From NCBI GenBank assembly GCA_031763025.1, contig JASSKH010000023.1, positions 7,157,501-7,221,500 of the forward strand: a stretch of 64,000 nt of DNA. Reading direction: 5' to 3'. This document shows, one piece after another, positions 1-12,458 of this stretch (the first letter of the stretch is position 1; every line of letters begins with the position of its first letter). The notes under the pieces are model-generated. The model searched no databases and had not been told where the DNA came from. It was given only the letters and a program-made list of their open reading frames with translations. Both the position numbers and the translations under genes were made by a program. Origin of the DNA: Macrocystis pyrifera (Eukaryota; Sar; Phaeophyceae; Laminariales; Laminariaceae).

Positions 1-216
1 CTGATAGCGCCTTTTCTGTTCACCGGTGTCTAAATAGCGCTGAAAAACGATCGCACACCTCTCTGCGAATTCAACGCTCTCTCCCTAAAAAGGAGGACCG
101 TTCGCATATTATTAGTAGTTTTAAATCAAAACGGTCCTTGCACTTATTTAGCGACAAGAGTGGTATACTAATAGTAAATCAAAACGGTCCTTATATTTCA
201 GAACATAGTGGTACAC

Positions 217-664
217 TATTACGGGGGTCCATAGTTAACGGGACCAAATTTTGTTAGTAAAAATAGGGAAATATATAGGTTTTTTTGTACACCTTTTTTT
301 TTTTTTTTTTTTTTATCCATCACTTTTACTTCCCAGCCCACGCGTAGGAGGTTTTACCCTCGACGATCTTCTGGACAAGCCGTGGTCACAGGTGTCGTCC
401 CTTCTCCCCCCCGGTACGTGCCTTTATTTTTTGTCGCGCATAGGGTTCAGCATTCCCACTGCTCGTCGATCTTCATCGAATGTAGCCAACTCACGCTTTC
501 GCGCTTTCCGCTTATCAATTTCTTTATGCAAGAAAAAGTCCCTATGAGCATGCACTCGGTGGGACTTGAACCCACGAAATTGATCTTGACAGGCACGCGG
601 ACTACCTACCAAGCCACCGGGACGCCGGCACCTTAGGTCCTATTAACTATGTACCCCCGTAATA
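217..664. mobile_element. MITE-like inverted-repeat element, copy 1, split by a SINE
   Basis: Left end TATTACGGGGGTCCATAGTT and right end ACTATGTACCCCCGTAATA are near-perfect inverted repeats. In other copies the whole element is about 110 bp. Here the two halves (217-293 and 633-664) are separated by 339 bp carrying a 21-nt T run and a tRNA-like head. TA at both tips fits a TA target duplication, as in Tc1/mariner-type MITEs; that assignment is an inference because no transposase is present. Confidence 0.85.
294..632 (-). mobile_element. tRNA-derived SINE with poly(A) tail
   Basis: On the minus strand the element starts near 632 with a tRNA-like head. A good RNA polymerase III B box, GGGTTCAAGTCCC, lies at 561-573 and an A-box-like TGGCTTGGTAGG lies upstream of it. 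The element ends in 21 A (T run 294-314 on plus). CACC occurs at both ends (290-293 and 629-632) and is a candidate short target duplication. The acceptor arms do not pair, so this is not a working tRNA gene. A related body fragment lies at 39450-39570. Confidence 0.7.
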
Positions 665-1377
665 ATAGTAAATCACAACGGTCCTTCTATTTCGGGACAG
701 TACTAATAGTAAATCAAAAGGTCGTTATATTTCGGGACAGAGTGGCATACTAATAGTGAAACAAAACACCTTATATTTCGGGGCGGAGTGGTATACTAAT
801 AGTAAATCAAAACGGTCCTTATATTTCGGGACATGGTAACACTATTAATAATAGTAAATCAAAACGGTCCTTATATTTCGGGACATGGTGGTAATACTAA
901 TAGTAAATCAAAACGGTCCTTATATTTCGGGGCGGAATGGTATACTAATAGTAAATCAAAAGGTCGTTATATTTCGGGACAGAGTGGCATACTAATAGTG
1001 AAACAAAACAGTCCTTATATTTCGGGACATGGTGGTAATACTAATAGTAAATCAAAACGGTCCTTATATTTCGGGGCGGAGTGGTATACTAATAGTAAAT
1101 CAAAACGGTCCTTATATTTCGGGCGGAGTGGTATACTAATAGTAAATCAAAACGGTCCTTATATTTCGGGGCGGAGTGGTATACTAATAGTAAATCAAAA
1201 CGGTCCTTATATTTCGGGACAGAGCGTGTACGACTTTACTGCCCCTCTGGCCGTTAACGTCAGATAAGTTTAGATAGATATCGGACAAGTTTAGATAGAT
1301 ATCGATATTAATAGTCATAATAGAACGAACGGTGTTATCCAAGCAGTCTTATCAGCAGCAGCAGTAATAGTAGTATA

Positions 1378-1500
1378 GTTTTACGGGGGTCCATAGTTAA
1401 TAGGACCAATGGTATACATAAAAACCTACCTGGTATATATTTACCTATTTTTACTATTAATAACAAAATTTGGTCGCACTAACTATGGACCCCCGTAATA
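1378..1500. mobile_element. MITE-like inverted-repeat element, copy 2
   Basis: Same ends as the copy at 217-664: ACGGGGGTCCATAGTTAATA on the left and the complement, ending CCCCCGTAATA, on the right, with an AT-rich centre. Left tip slightly diverged (TTTTACG). Confidence 0.85.
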
Positions 1501-2117
1501 GTATATAGCAGTAGCAGCAGTGGTGGCATTGATCTATTTAATGTTAATAGTGGTCGTAACAGCGGTTGCGGTACGTCGTATTGATAGTGTTTATTAATAG
1601 TATTAATCGTCGTTCTTTTTTTGGTCGGCTGTACTCGGCTGTTTCGATGTGTCCCCGTCCTTGCACCGCTCCGTCGATCGATGATAAATCAATGACTACT
1701 AATATTTGTAGACGACGACGGTACGTAAAAATAAACACTCCCTGGAACAAGTGCGCCTCTCGGATGCTTGTTGGATGTGGCAAACGCGGTAACAACTTCA
1801 CTCTTCTACTACTGGAACGAATCACCAAAGGCTGATTGCTACAGCAAGAATAACAGCACCAACAACAATAACATTGCCAAAAGCTTGATATTTTTGTGTG
1901 CAATTCTAACAACAGATGATAACAACGAGATAATGGACGAGCATTAATAGCTTGATATCATGTACTGCATACAAGGTACAGCAGTCGTACGAGGACGGGT
2001 TTCAAAGAAGCTTGGAGCAGGTTTTCCCTCTCGGACCATCCCACTAGAGCGGCCTGGGTCTTCTTGTCCACCTGGCTTTTAGCAGAGCCCTCAACTCAAG
2101 CCCGAGCCTCCCAACCC

Positions 2118-2438
2118 AACCGAACCCAACGAAACCCAACCCAACCCAACCCAACGAATGCCAACGAAACCCAACGAAACCCATCCCAACCCAACCGGAC
2201 CCAACGAAACCCAACCCAACCCAACCCAACCCAACGAATGCCAACGAAACCCAACGAAATCCATGCCAACCCAACCCAACCCAACCCAACTCCACCCAAC
2301 CCAACCCAACCCAATCCAACCCAACCCAACGAATGCCAACGAAACCCAACGAAATCCGTGCCAACCCAACCCAACCCAACGAAACCCAACCCAACCCAAT
2401 CCAACTCAACTTAACCCAACCCAACCCAACCCATCTTA
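2118..2438. repeat. CCAAC-based satellite
   Basis: About 320 bp of CCCAACCCAACC with interspersed GAATGCCAACGAAACC variants. It creates long open frames on both strands (Asn/Pro/Thr/Gln-rich on plus, Gly/Trp/Val-rich on minus). These follow from the 5-bp period and I do not call them genes. Confidence 0.9.
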
Positions 2439-2537
2439 ATCGATTTCTGTCACTCGGCGTAGGTGTGTGCTGGTCAAAAAATTGACAGAACCCAAATTAT
2501 TTGGTATGATATCGTAAGTATCATATCATATTAATAT

Positions 2538-2645
2538 TTTACAGGGGTCCATAGTTAACGGGACCAAATTTTGTTAATAAAAATAGGAAAATATATATGT
2601 TTTTTATGCACACCATAGGTCCTGTTAACTATGGACCCCCGTAAT
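2538..2645. mobile_element. MITE-like inverted-repeat element, copy 3
   Basis: Ends with ACTATGGACCCCCGTAATAG. It lies just upstream of ankyrin exon 1, and its right terminal repeat contains an ATG (2631) that is in frame with the exon 1 start at 2730. Confidence 0.85.
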
Positions 2646-2729
2646 AGTAGTTTGACAAAATCCCGGGATTTTTATGTCCAATATTCTGGAACAGGTCGCT
2701 CCTTCGGAGCATCCTACCAGAGCCTGGTC

Positions 2730-2870
2730 ATGTCCCGCTGGCTGAGCAGAGCCCTCAAGTCCGAGCCTCGGGGGAGCAGGGATGGAGGGCTTGATGAGTC
2801 GGGGGAGCAGGAGGAGGAGAGCGACCGCGGAATGAGGCAGGCGGAGGAGCTCGCCTTCGCCATGTACAAG
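2730..2870 (+). CDS. Ankyrin gene, exon 1
   Basis: Forty-seven codons starting MSRWLSRALK, acidic and Arg/Ser-rich, with no ankyrin repeat. Donor AAG|GTGATT, phase 0. A partial duplicate of this exon and its upstream flank lies at about 2005-2105. No homology recognised; it could be an N-terminal tail only. Confidence 0.65.
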
Positions 2871-5800
2871 GTGATTTTATGCGAATGGATACGTACTGAG
2901 TAGACGTATCTGCATACAGGGAGTTGTGTGTACTTTGCTGCTGGGCGTATCAGTGGCAGTATCTGTAAACCGTAGTACTGCTATTAGCGGTAAGCGGGGG
3001 GTAAGGCAGGCTCGCTCACTCTCGCTCACTCACTCGCTCACTCACTCCCTCCCTCCCTCACGCTCGCTCGCTTTCTCACTTTACCCACCCACCCACCCAC
3101 CTACTGCCACCATTCACTCAACGAACCCCTTTTCCTTAAAAAATTTATGTTTAAAAAATCATGACCACAGGCGGTCGGTGGACAGCAGACGGCGCCACCG
3201 CGGCCGCCGCCGCCGCCGCCGCCGCCACGGGCAGCGGAGAGCTGAAGCAGGTCGTGCCTCTGGGAGGTGGAAAGCTCGCGGGATTCGGCCGAAGCAGCCT
3301 CTTCGAGTTCCTTGTGGCCTCTCACGTCAGGCGGCCGTGCTGCTTGATCGCGCTCAGAAGTGGCAGCAGCGNNNNNNNNNNNNNNNNNNNNNNNNNNNNN
3401 NNNNNNNNNNNNNNNNNNNNNNNNNNNNNNNNNNNNNNNNNNNNNNNNNNNNNNNNNNNNNNNNNNNNNNNCGCGCTCGCTACGGCCAGCGCGGTGGCGA
3501 CGCCCATGTCCGTTGTGTCGACGACTCTCCACACCCGCATCGAGGACGCCGATTGGACGGTGGACGGAGTGAAGTCTCTTATTTGGCCGGGGGGGCACGA
3601 CCTCGAGACGAGGGACGGGGAGGGGATGACGATGCTCCTCCTGGCGGCGAGGCACGGGAGGGGACACATGGTGGAGGCGCTGATCGCGGCGGGAGCGGAC
3701 ATCGAAGCGGCCGACACGAGGGGGTACACGTCCGTGTGCTGGGTGAGAGAAAGAGACGGAGAGAAAGAGACAGAGTGGGGGGGGGCGGGAGGGGTGACCC
3801 AGCTATAGTCACTTAGACTACTGTCGGTCGAGAGATCTGGTTGTTGCGCTATCGTTAACTGTTGCCCTGCTATTACGGGGGACCATGGTTAATAGGACCT
3901 ATGCCATGCACAAAAACCTATATATTTACCTAATTTTACTATCAATATTTGGTCCTATTTACTATGGTCCCCCGTAATAATAGCCGTCTCGACGGAGGCT
4001 GGCTGACGACGGTCGCGCATATAGACCCTTGTTCGTATACTGTAGCTTCGACGAAATGGTTGACACAGACTTGACGTTGAATCCTGTAACCCTGTACCCC
4101 TGATGCCTCGTTTGTGCAACCCTAACGTCGACGACCGCCTGAGAAGTTTCTCGGATTGTTCTGGTAAACAATTACTTTTATCACATTTTGCGTGTTTTCG
4201 CGCGCGTGTTTCAACTCACATTTTTCTCGCGTTTTTTGTTCACGCGTTTTTTTTTTCCCGCGCGCTTGCTCCCTCCGTCCCTCCGTCCCTCCCTCCCGCT
4301 TGCTTGTTTTTTTTTTTTTATACAGGCTGCCGAGGGCGGCTACTCGATCATCTTGCGCGCCTTGCTAGCAGGTGCCGGAGGCGACACCTACGAAAACGCG
4401 CCTGAGTCGGAGGGGGTAAGTAAAAGCCATTTTGTTGTTTTCTGCCGCGTTTTTTTTTTTTTTGTTTTTTCACACAAAAAAAAGTTTGGTTTGAACTTTT
4501 GTATAGCTTGCATGGCGACGGTGGGGGTGAAACTTGCCGTCTCGTAATTTTCATTAATTTTCTTTCACGTACATAGCACCTTACAAGCGGCACCCATCCT
4601 ATTTTCGGAAGGCTCTCGATCGGCCAGATTTTTCCGAAACACACGTCTTTTGTTCGGTATTTTTGGGGCAACCTTCCTGTCCTTTCTGGGAAAAAATCGA
4701 GCGCTGCCGTACAACCCTTTTAGGACCGCAGTCCGGTTTCGGGGACAAAACACTTGGAATTAGACTGGTTTGTCCCCAAACACGGCACTGCAGTTCTCGA
4801 AGGGTTAAGAACGGTCGCATACACACTGCCGTGCTAGCGAAACTGTACGCTCTTTTTTTCTACGCCATGCCAGGCTCTCGGTCGACGCCGTTTCGAGTCG
4901 TCGTGCGGGTTACTATTACGGGGGTCCATAGTTAACAGGACCTATGGTACACACAAAAACCTATACACTTACCTATTTCTACTAACAAAATTTAGTCCCA
5001 TTAACTATGGACCCCCGTAATATTAGTGGGCGATGGATGTCTCCGATCATTTTCTGATACGACCTGTTTTTTTTTTTTTTTTTTGGGGGGGGCTGTTCTA
5101 TGCGGACGCGTGCTACAATCGGGTTGTGATAAGCAAAAACCTAACTATTTCGGGGGTTGATAGTTAATAGGACCTATGGTATACGTAAAAACCTACCCGG
5201 TATGTATTTCGCTTTTTTTTCGCGCGATATTTTGGTCCTATTTACTATGGTCCCCCGTACCACGCGACCCTTTTGTGGCGAACTGCAGTCCCGCTTTGGG
5301 GACGAAAGTGCTTGTAGTCTGACTGGTTTGCCCCCGAAACGGGACTGCAGTGTGTATATATGCTATTACGGGGGACCATAGTAAATAGGACCAAATCTTG
5401 TTGGTAAAAATAGGTAAATATATAGGTTTTTGTGTGTACCGCAGGTTCTATTTACTGTGGTCCCCCGAAATAAGAAAGGGCTGTTGATACGAGCATAGAT
5501 TGTGGTGAGGGGAGAGGCTCCTTGGGCTCCTTCCTCCCTCGAGCTCTTCGTATACGTCTCACCTGAAAAAGTGACCCCTTCTACAGCAGTGCCGATGGAG
5601 TGGTGCCGGCTGTCCGCTTATAGTCCCGCTTGGCCCAAAAACCGGCCCTTGATGTAGGGAATTATTGAAGCTCAACAACCAACCCCACGAGTTATCATTC
5701 TCAACTCCATGGTCTGAGTACCGTGAAAAGGAGAGCAAACGCCCCCCCCCCCCCCCGCCCCTCCCGGCCTCCTCCGGGCCGGCTTTTCGAGCTCGATATC

Positions 5801-5919
5801 TCCACAGCAAAAAAAAAGTCACACCGCCGAAAAGGATGGTGACGGCTGTGCCCGGAAACGTGCGGTTTGGTACTGGTACCTTTGCTACAAAGTTGTTAAG
5901 CTCTAAATGTCGGTCCGGT

Positions 5920-5966
<47 letters not shown>

Positions 5967-7072
5967 CGTTTACTCGCATTTTTACGGTATGTACCTGCAT
6001 AGGAATACAGCAGTAGTGGTCCCCTCTGTAGCGACGGATGAGTAGTAGTGCCGGCGACCCTATACGTACGTAGTGCTGGTGAAACCGCTTAGCACAGATG
6101 GGATTATCAACCAGTGTGGTTCCGGTACGCTGTGTGCGGAGGAATTAGTGCCGGTTGGTTGCCGCTATATATGGTGCCGGTATTGTTTGCTGGCGCATAT
6201 ACACCGGCATTATATAGAGGGCGCGTGCTTCGATATTGGGGGGGGCTCCTCAACTGAAGAAGCTATACCCCAACACACGATGTTTTTCCATCACTTTCGT
6301 TAGGTGCCTACGTAGGCCAGGGGTAGGTTAGGTCATCGAGCGGTCGTGTTTGTCCCAAAAAAAAAAAAATGTTCTGAAAGTCAAATTTGTTGGGGGTGAA
6401 CTATTAATAGTGAGCTACCCCAAGGTGAGGAGCCTCAGAAAAAAAATAGCGTGCACCCCAACTACCGTGGCCTGAGGCTTCAGTGAGGGAACGAGCCCTC
6501 CCTGCCGTCAGTCGGAAATGTCTTTTTTTTGGCGACATAGCGTGACTTCGTAGCACGCATCCACGATTTCGATAGACGTGTCTCGTCCCGCCGCGAAAGC
6601 TACGAAAGCGATCGCGATCCGGACGGGTATATAAGATGTCGTACAGGTGCGAATTTACAGGATAACTATCGGAAGGAAGTACCCGAAAGAAACTATTGTC
6701 TACGCCCCCCTTACCTCCACACCCCCGCCCCCGCTCGTCCCTCATCCCGCTCCCCCCTCACTGGTCCCCCCCGCCCCCCCCCCCCTCCTCCCCCTTCCCC
6801 TCCTTACACGCACCCATATCTACGACTCCTGGGAATGTGCCCCCCCAATTAAGTCATTGACGCCATCCATGTGCAAGTTTGCCTCGCGAGCGGTTCTTTG
6901 TGGGATGCAGCTCACTCTTCCGTGCGACTCGCCGAACACATCACGGCGCTTCGTGCTTGGTGCAAGCAATATCTGGCTGATCGGTGAAAATCCGACGTGC
7001 TTCGTCCCGGCATTGTAGGGATGCGAGGGTCTATGGCCACATATACGACTACAGCCATGCATATTATCGACT

Positions 7073-7123
<51 letters not shown>

Positions 7124-7296
7124 ACTAACGTATACATACACCCACATATGACTCCTGGGAATGCCACCCCCCCTACGGTCATACGACTACGGCCATAATG
7201 AGTACACCTCCCCCCCCCCCCCCCCCCCCCCCCCCTTGTCGAGTGTACCCCCTCCCCCCCCATTCCCCTCCACTAAAAAATACACACACTCATACG

Positions 7297-7328
<32 letters not shown>

Positions 7329-7769
7329 TTCCGCCTCCTTCAAAAGGCTGATCCTGACCGCACAACGAGCAAAGGCGACACTCCCGCCATCCTAGCCGCA
7401 GGTGGGGGGCATCTCTGCGCCATCGCTGAGCTGGAGGAGGGTGGGGCGGACCTTGACAAGGGGAACTACGCGGGGGAGACGCCGCTGATCGTCGCGAGCA
7501 GGGCGGGACAGGTCGGGGTGGTAGCGTTTCTTGCTGGGCTGGTTGGAACCGACGTTGATCGGTGAGTGAGGGCCTGACTTGGGGTAAACAGAGGGGTCGG
7601 GATGAGAGAGGGGGGGGAGGGGGGGTACTCGATATAGGGGGGGGGTGTACTCGATAGGAGAGATGTAGGGGGGGGGGGGGGGGGGGGGGGAGCGTACTCA
7701 TTTGTTGCTTGCCTTAGTCATTAGACCATGTTGACCATGCATCCCCTTCGAGACGAGGCATACATACTC

Positions 7770-7800
<31 letters not shown>

Positions 7801-7999
7801 TACATAGTAGTTGTTGGGCGTCGGGGGAGTTCCGTTCGTTTTGTTTTTTGTTAGCGCACGCTCCCAGGGGTTTATTTGAACAACCACAAAAAAAAAAAAA
7901 AAACATGAGCTGTTGAGATCGAAAAAACTCCTTGAAAATCATCTTCCTTGCAAGCTGTGTTTACCAGGCAGTGAGGTAGCCTTTGCTATGCGCCGCGGG

Positions 8000-8036
<37 letters not shown>

Positions 8037-8367
8037 AATGCTCACGCCGCGGCGAAAGATATGGCGTCATATTAAAGTACTTGTTCTGCCGCACCAGGGA
8101 CGTCGCCGAACCAACACAACCTTAGGCATGCTCAGTCGGACACATACAATTACAGTAGTATCACCGTAGACCCAGCCAGATCAGACAGAAGAGGGGACGG
8201 GGGGACGGGGGGGGGGGGGGGGGGGGGGGGGCGGGGGGGGGAAGGCGAGAAATGGGTTTGCGAATACCATATCAAACTTATACCACGTTTACCGTTTTTT
8301 TTCGTAGTCGTTTTTTTCTCTCCGCCTACACGCCTCCCCCCAACCCCAACTCTCATCCCCGCCCCCC

Positions 8368-8398
<31 letters not shown>

Positions 8399-11300
8399 TC
8401 CCCTTTGTCCCGCTGCTTCCAGGAGGGACGCCGCGGAAGGCGTCACCGCCCTCGCCGCATCCGCTCTCGCCGGGCGGGTCGGCTGTGCGCGTGTCCTCCT
8501 CGCCCGGGGCGCCGACCCATTCGTTCCCACCACGGACGGTCGCGCTCCGACCTTTTTGGCTGCTGCGGGAGGCCACGTTGCCACGCTTCGCTTGCTCCTG
8601 GATGCTGTGGGGGCCGACCGCCGCACAGAGCGATCTCGACCCGACTTCGCGGGGAGGACGCCCCTGATGGCGGCGGCGGCGAACGGTCACCTGGAGTGCC
8701 TGAGCGCGCTGATCGAGGAGTGTGACGACGAGTTGCTCCTGGCCGAGGGGGAGATTGATACGCCAGATAACGAGGGAAGGACGGCGCTGATGCACGCCTG
8801 CATGTTTGATAAGGTGGGTGGGGGTGGGTGGGGTGGGTCGGTGGGTGTGTTTGATAAGGTGGGTGGGGGTGGGTGGGGTGGGTCGGTGGGTGAGTGGGTG
8901 GGTTGATCGGAGCTTGCTGGTTAGGTGCTAGGCGGTGCTGCTTGGTGTGCTGCTGTTTTTTCACGAGGCGGGATGTGGTGGATGCAGCTGTTTTTGTTTT
9001 GCGGCACCGATATTTTCGATGTAATGTTTTTGTGATACAAAGGTGCCCGGGTATGTTGTAAGCGATAGCGTGCAGCGTGTGGTCCGCGGGTATGTGGTGC
9101 TTGGTACGGTATGCGGTATGCGGTATGCGGTAAGGTGACGTGTGTGGTACGGTGGGTAGACGGTAAGGCGCAATACGTGATACCTGGTCCGTGGTACGTG
9201 GTCCCGGCATGCGGCAAGGCGCAATATTTGGTATGTTTCGAGGTCAGGCGCGACATGTGGTACGTGGTACGGCGCGTGTCCTGTGTGTGGGTTGCGCATG
9301 GCCCGGCGTAACGACAGCAAAACAAAAGAATACCCCCTCCCACCCCACTCCCACGCTCACCCCCACCCCCACCCCCACCCCGCCCTACCACCCTCCAAAA
9401 AATTATCATGGCTCCGTAGTACGAGTGCGTGGAGTACCTCCTGTTCAAGGGCGCCCGCCTCGACGCGGGCGACGACTCCGACGTGACCTCCATCATGTTC
9501 GCCGCCGGCGGAGGCCACGAGGCTTGCCTCGACATCCTCCTCGCCGCAGTTGACGACGCAGCCGCCGCGGCCGCCGACGAAGGCGACGAGTCCAACATCT
9601 TCGGCCTCCTCGACACGGCCGATGTTGACGGCAACACCGCCTCCCACTACGCTTGCCGGGCCGGGGAGGACGGGACTCTCTCCCTCCTGGCCGACGCGGG
9701 GGCTTGCATCGACCTTCCCGCGGGCACTTCGGCCGAGGGGACGGGCATGCACCCGTCCCACTTGGCCGTGATCTATGGATTCCTCTTCTGCCTCGAAGAG
9801 CTTGCCTCCAGAGGCGTCGACTTGGAAGCGACGGACGGGGACGGGGACACTCTCCTCTCGCTTGCTGTGCAGTGCGGAAGCGAAGCTTGCGCCGAGTTTC
9901 TGCTGTCCACCGGGGTGCCCAGCGGGCTCCCGCTCGTCGACCCCAACCGCCCGGGGAGGGGGGAGAGGAGCGTCCCCTCAACGCTGCCGCGCGCCGCGGC
10001 CGCCTTTCGTTCATGTCCCTGCTTATCAGCGCCGGCGCGAGCCCCGCGGCGCAGGACGGAGAGGGGGAGACCGCTCTCCACGCGGCGGCTAGGAGTGGGC
10101 AGGTCGGGTTCATCGAGGCGCTCGCGCAAGCCGGCATTCCCGGAGAGAAGGACGACGGGGAGGAGGGAGGGGAAGGGAACAACGATGACGCCGCGGCGAG
10201 CGGGGAAGAGAAGGACATGAAGGGGAGCGGGCTTCCGACGTGGTGGTTCACGCCGACGAACTCGGGCGAGACGGCGACGTTTATTGCTGCGCACGAGGGC
10301 CACGCCGGCGTCTGCCGAACGCTCCGCGCCATCCAGGCCCTGGAGCCGTCGCGGCCTAACGCGGAGGGGGGTGACCCCTATGGTGGCGGCGGCGTTGGCG
10401 GGGCACTCCGAGGTGCGTTTTTTTTTTGTGCGTGTGTTTTTTCTACATAGGCCGGGTGTGTGTTGTAAACGTACGAACTGGAGTTTTACGGATTCCAAGT
10501 TGAATTTTTGTTTTTCGTGTTGATCTTGCCCGGGGCTTTATCTTTACACGTACGGAAAACTTTACGCACTCCCGAGGTGAGTTTTTGTCTCCGTTCGTTT
10601 GTTTTGTCTTTTTGGCCGGAATTGGAATTTTACCGTGAGCTTTCTGTTGATTGGAAGGGAAACAACGTCAACCTTCTTGCATCGTGGCGATCATTTATTT
10701 CGTTTGCAAAAAGAGAAAAAGGATCAAGTGCTGAGAGCGCGTAGCGTTGGTAGGCGCAATTCGACACGCGAGTCGACGAGGGAAGAAAGGGCTAAGGTGT
10801 TCTTGCGACATGTTGAAGGCACGAGCCTTAACGGAGAGGGAGGAGAAGAGCCTGCTGTGACCCCGGATGTGGGTCACGGCTAGGAGGGAGAGAGAAGAGA
10901 AATACGAAGATAATTAGTAGGGAGAGCAAAATGTATAACGTTTAAGCCTTTCTTTTCGGTTGTATGTTTACAAGATGCCGGCGTGAGGCGCCTTTGCTTG
11001 CTCTCTCTCTCACACGTAGTAACATGTACCTCAATTCATCCCTTGCCGCACCTTCGTTATACTTCCTTCACGAGAATGGCTAAACTAGTGCAAGTATACT
11101 ATTCCCCAAGCAAAATTGTCCCCGAATCGCGGGTGGAAAAAGGAAAAAAGAAACGCGGTTCATTTTTTTTTTGAACCCTCGACTGATCGATTCCCACTCC
11201 GACAATAGTGAACCTATTCCCCGACATCGCAAAGAAAAACACAATATGCCTATATTCCCTGACAACCCAAAAAAAAAAATGAGTCTAGCGACCAAATATC

Positions 11301-12426
11301 AAGATGTGGGCTGTTTCTTGTGCGGTTCAGATTTTGACCAGATCGCATTTTCAGCTGTGAAATGAAGCTCGCAAATGGAAACTGTCTTCCTATGCGAGAA
11401 AATCATATTTATCGTGCGCGCAGAGATTCGAGCAAACGTCGAGACCAACTGCTGTTGTTGTGGTCTGGCGCCGCGGAGAGACGCGCCGAGTGCACTACAC
11501 TGCGCTGCACTGCGCGTAGAACCCAAGCTTCCGAGCTCACGCTGTCTACCTCTGGTCTGGCGGCGAAGAGACATGCCGTGTGCGCTAGAGTCAACCTGTC
11601 TTGGTAGTTTATTTTTGACACAATGTTACCGACTGCTGCTGTTGCTGTAGTCTACGAGTACGTAGCCACGGAGAGGTTCTCGCCGAGTGCGCTTCTCTTG
11701 GTTTCAACGCCCGAGCCCACGCCAGCCAACTGTAGTCTGGCCACGGAGAGACCGCACCTCCCACCAACTACGCGTGGGGCGCGAGCCAACGACGCTATAC
11801 AGCTGTGACCACCCAACTCAACGGCCGTTCTGCTGCTGCTTGCTGTTGTGGATAACACCTTGAACTTAGAGACCATGTCATCTTTTGTTTTGAAAATCTG
11901 GTGACCCAAGTCGTCGGAGCCTGGGCCAAAATCTGACGACTTGGGCCATCGGGTTCTCAAATCGACAAAATTCCGGCCGGAAAAAAAAATTATATTCGGA
12001 CTGCATAAGCGGTTACTTTCATTTTTAGGATCGAAAAATATTAATTTGAAAGCTCGAAATCGAACCGTATAGGAAACAGCCTGAGCCTGATTCCGTCAAC
12101 AAAAGAAATAACATTGAGCCTACTAATTTCGACAACGAAAAACAACTTCGAAAGGTGATGCGTGTCCTGCTGGCCGGGGGCGGCGACGTGAATTACGCCG
12201 ACGAGGCCGGGCGAACGCCTGCCATGGCGGCGGCCCTCCGTGGAGACCTCTCCCTCCTCGAGTTCCTGTTCATGAACGGCGCGGACATGTCGGTGCGGAA
12301 CGCCGACGGCCGAACCGCCGCCTTTTTCGCCGCGATGAACGGCCACGTCAACTGCCTCGAGTTCGCCCTGGACCACGCCGCCTCCACCGCGCCGGCTACG
12401 TCTACGTCTGCATCCTCTCCCACTGC

Positions 12427-12458
<32 letters not shown>

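Larger units (their letters stand above)
113..1227. repeat. 48-bp minisatellite, about 11 copies, interrupted by an insertion
   Basis: The unit begins ACTAATAGTAAATCAAAACG, continues through GTCCTTATATTTCGGG and ends GGCGGAGTGGTAT. About 11 imperfect copies run from 664 to 1227 and two more degenerate copies lie at 113-216. The inverted-repeat element at 217-664 separates the two blocks, so the array is older than that insertion. The open frame running through the array is a by-product of a unit length divisible by three. Confidence 0.85.
1..2729. other. Gene-free, repeat-rich upstream region
   Basis: I see no convincing exon before 2730. The stretch holds a 48-bp minisatellite (113-1227), three copies of an inverted-repeat element (217-664, 1378-1500, 2538-2645), a SINE-like insertion (294-632) and a CCAAC-based satellite (2118-2438). 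Between 1500 and 2000 it is AT-rich and otherwise featureless. A partial copy of the exon 1 neighbourhood of the ankyrin gene lies at about 2005-2105. Confidence 0.7.

Noticed and set aside
541..632. Functional tRNA gene on the minus strand
   Set aside because: The B box and T loop look good, but the acceptor arms do not pair, the anticodon stem fails and a poly(A)-tailed body follows. SINE is the better reading.
664..1227. Regularly spaced repeats that could suggest a CRISPR array
   Set aside because: Units are contiguous 48-bp copies without distinct spacers, in eukaryotic DNA with no cas genes.
2044..2439. Overlapping open frames with Gly/Trp/Val or Asn/Pro/Thr repeats
   Set aside because: They follow from the 5-bp CCAAC satellite, occur in several frames on both strands, and have no splice or family support.
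3168..3171. CAG at 3168-3170 as the exon 2 acceptor
   Set aside because: From exon 1 phase 0 it leads to a stop codon within 30 codons; later AGs fit the ankyrin frame.
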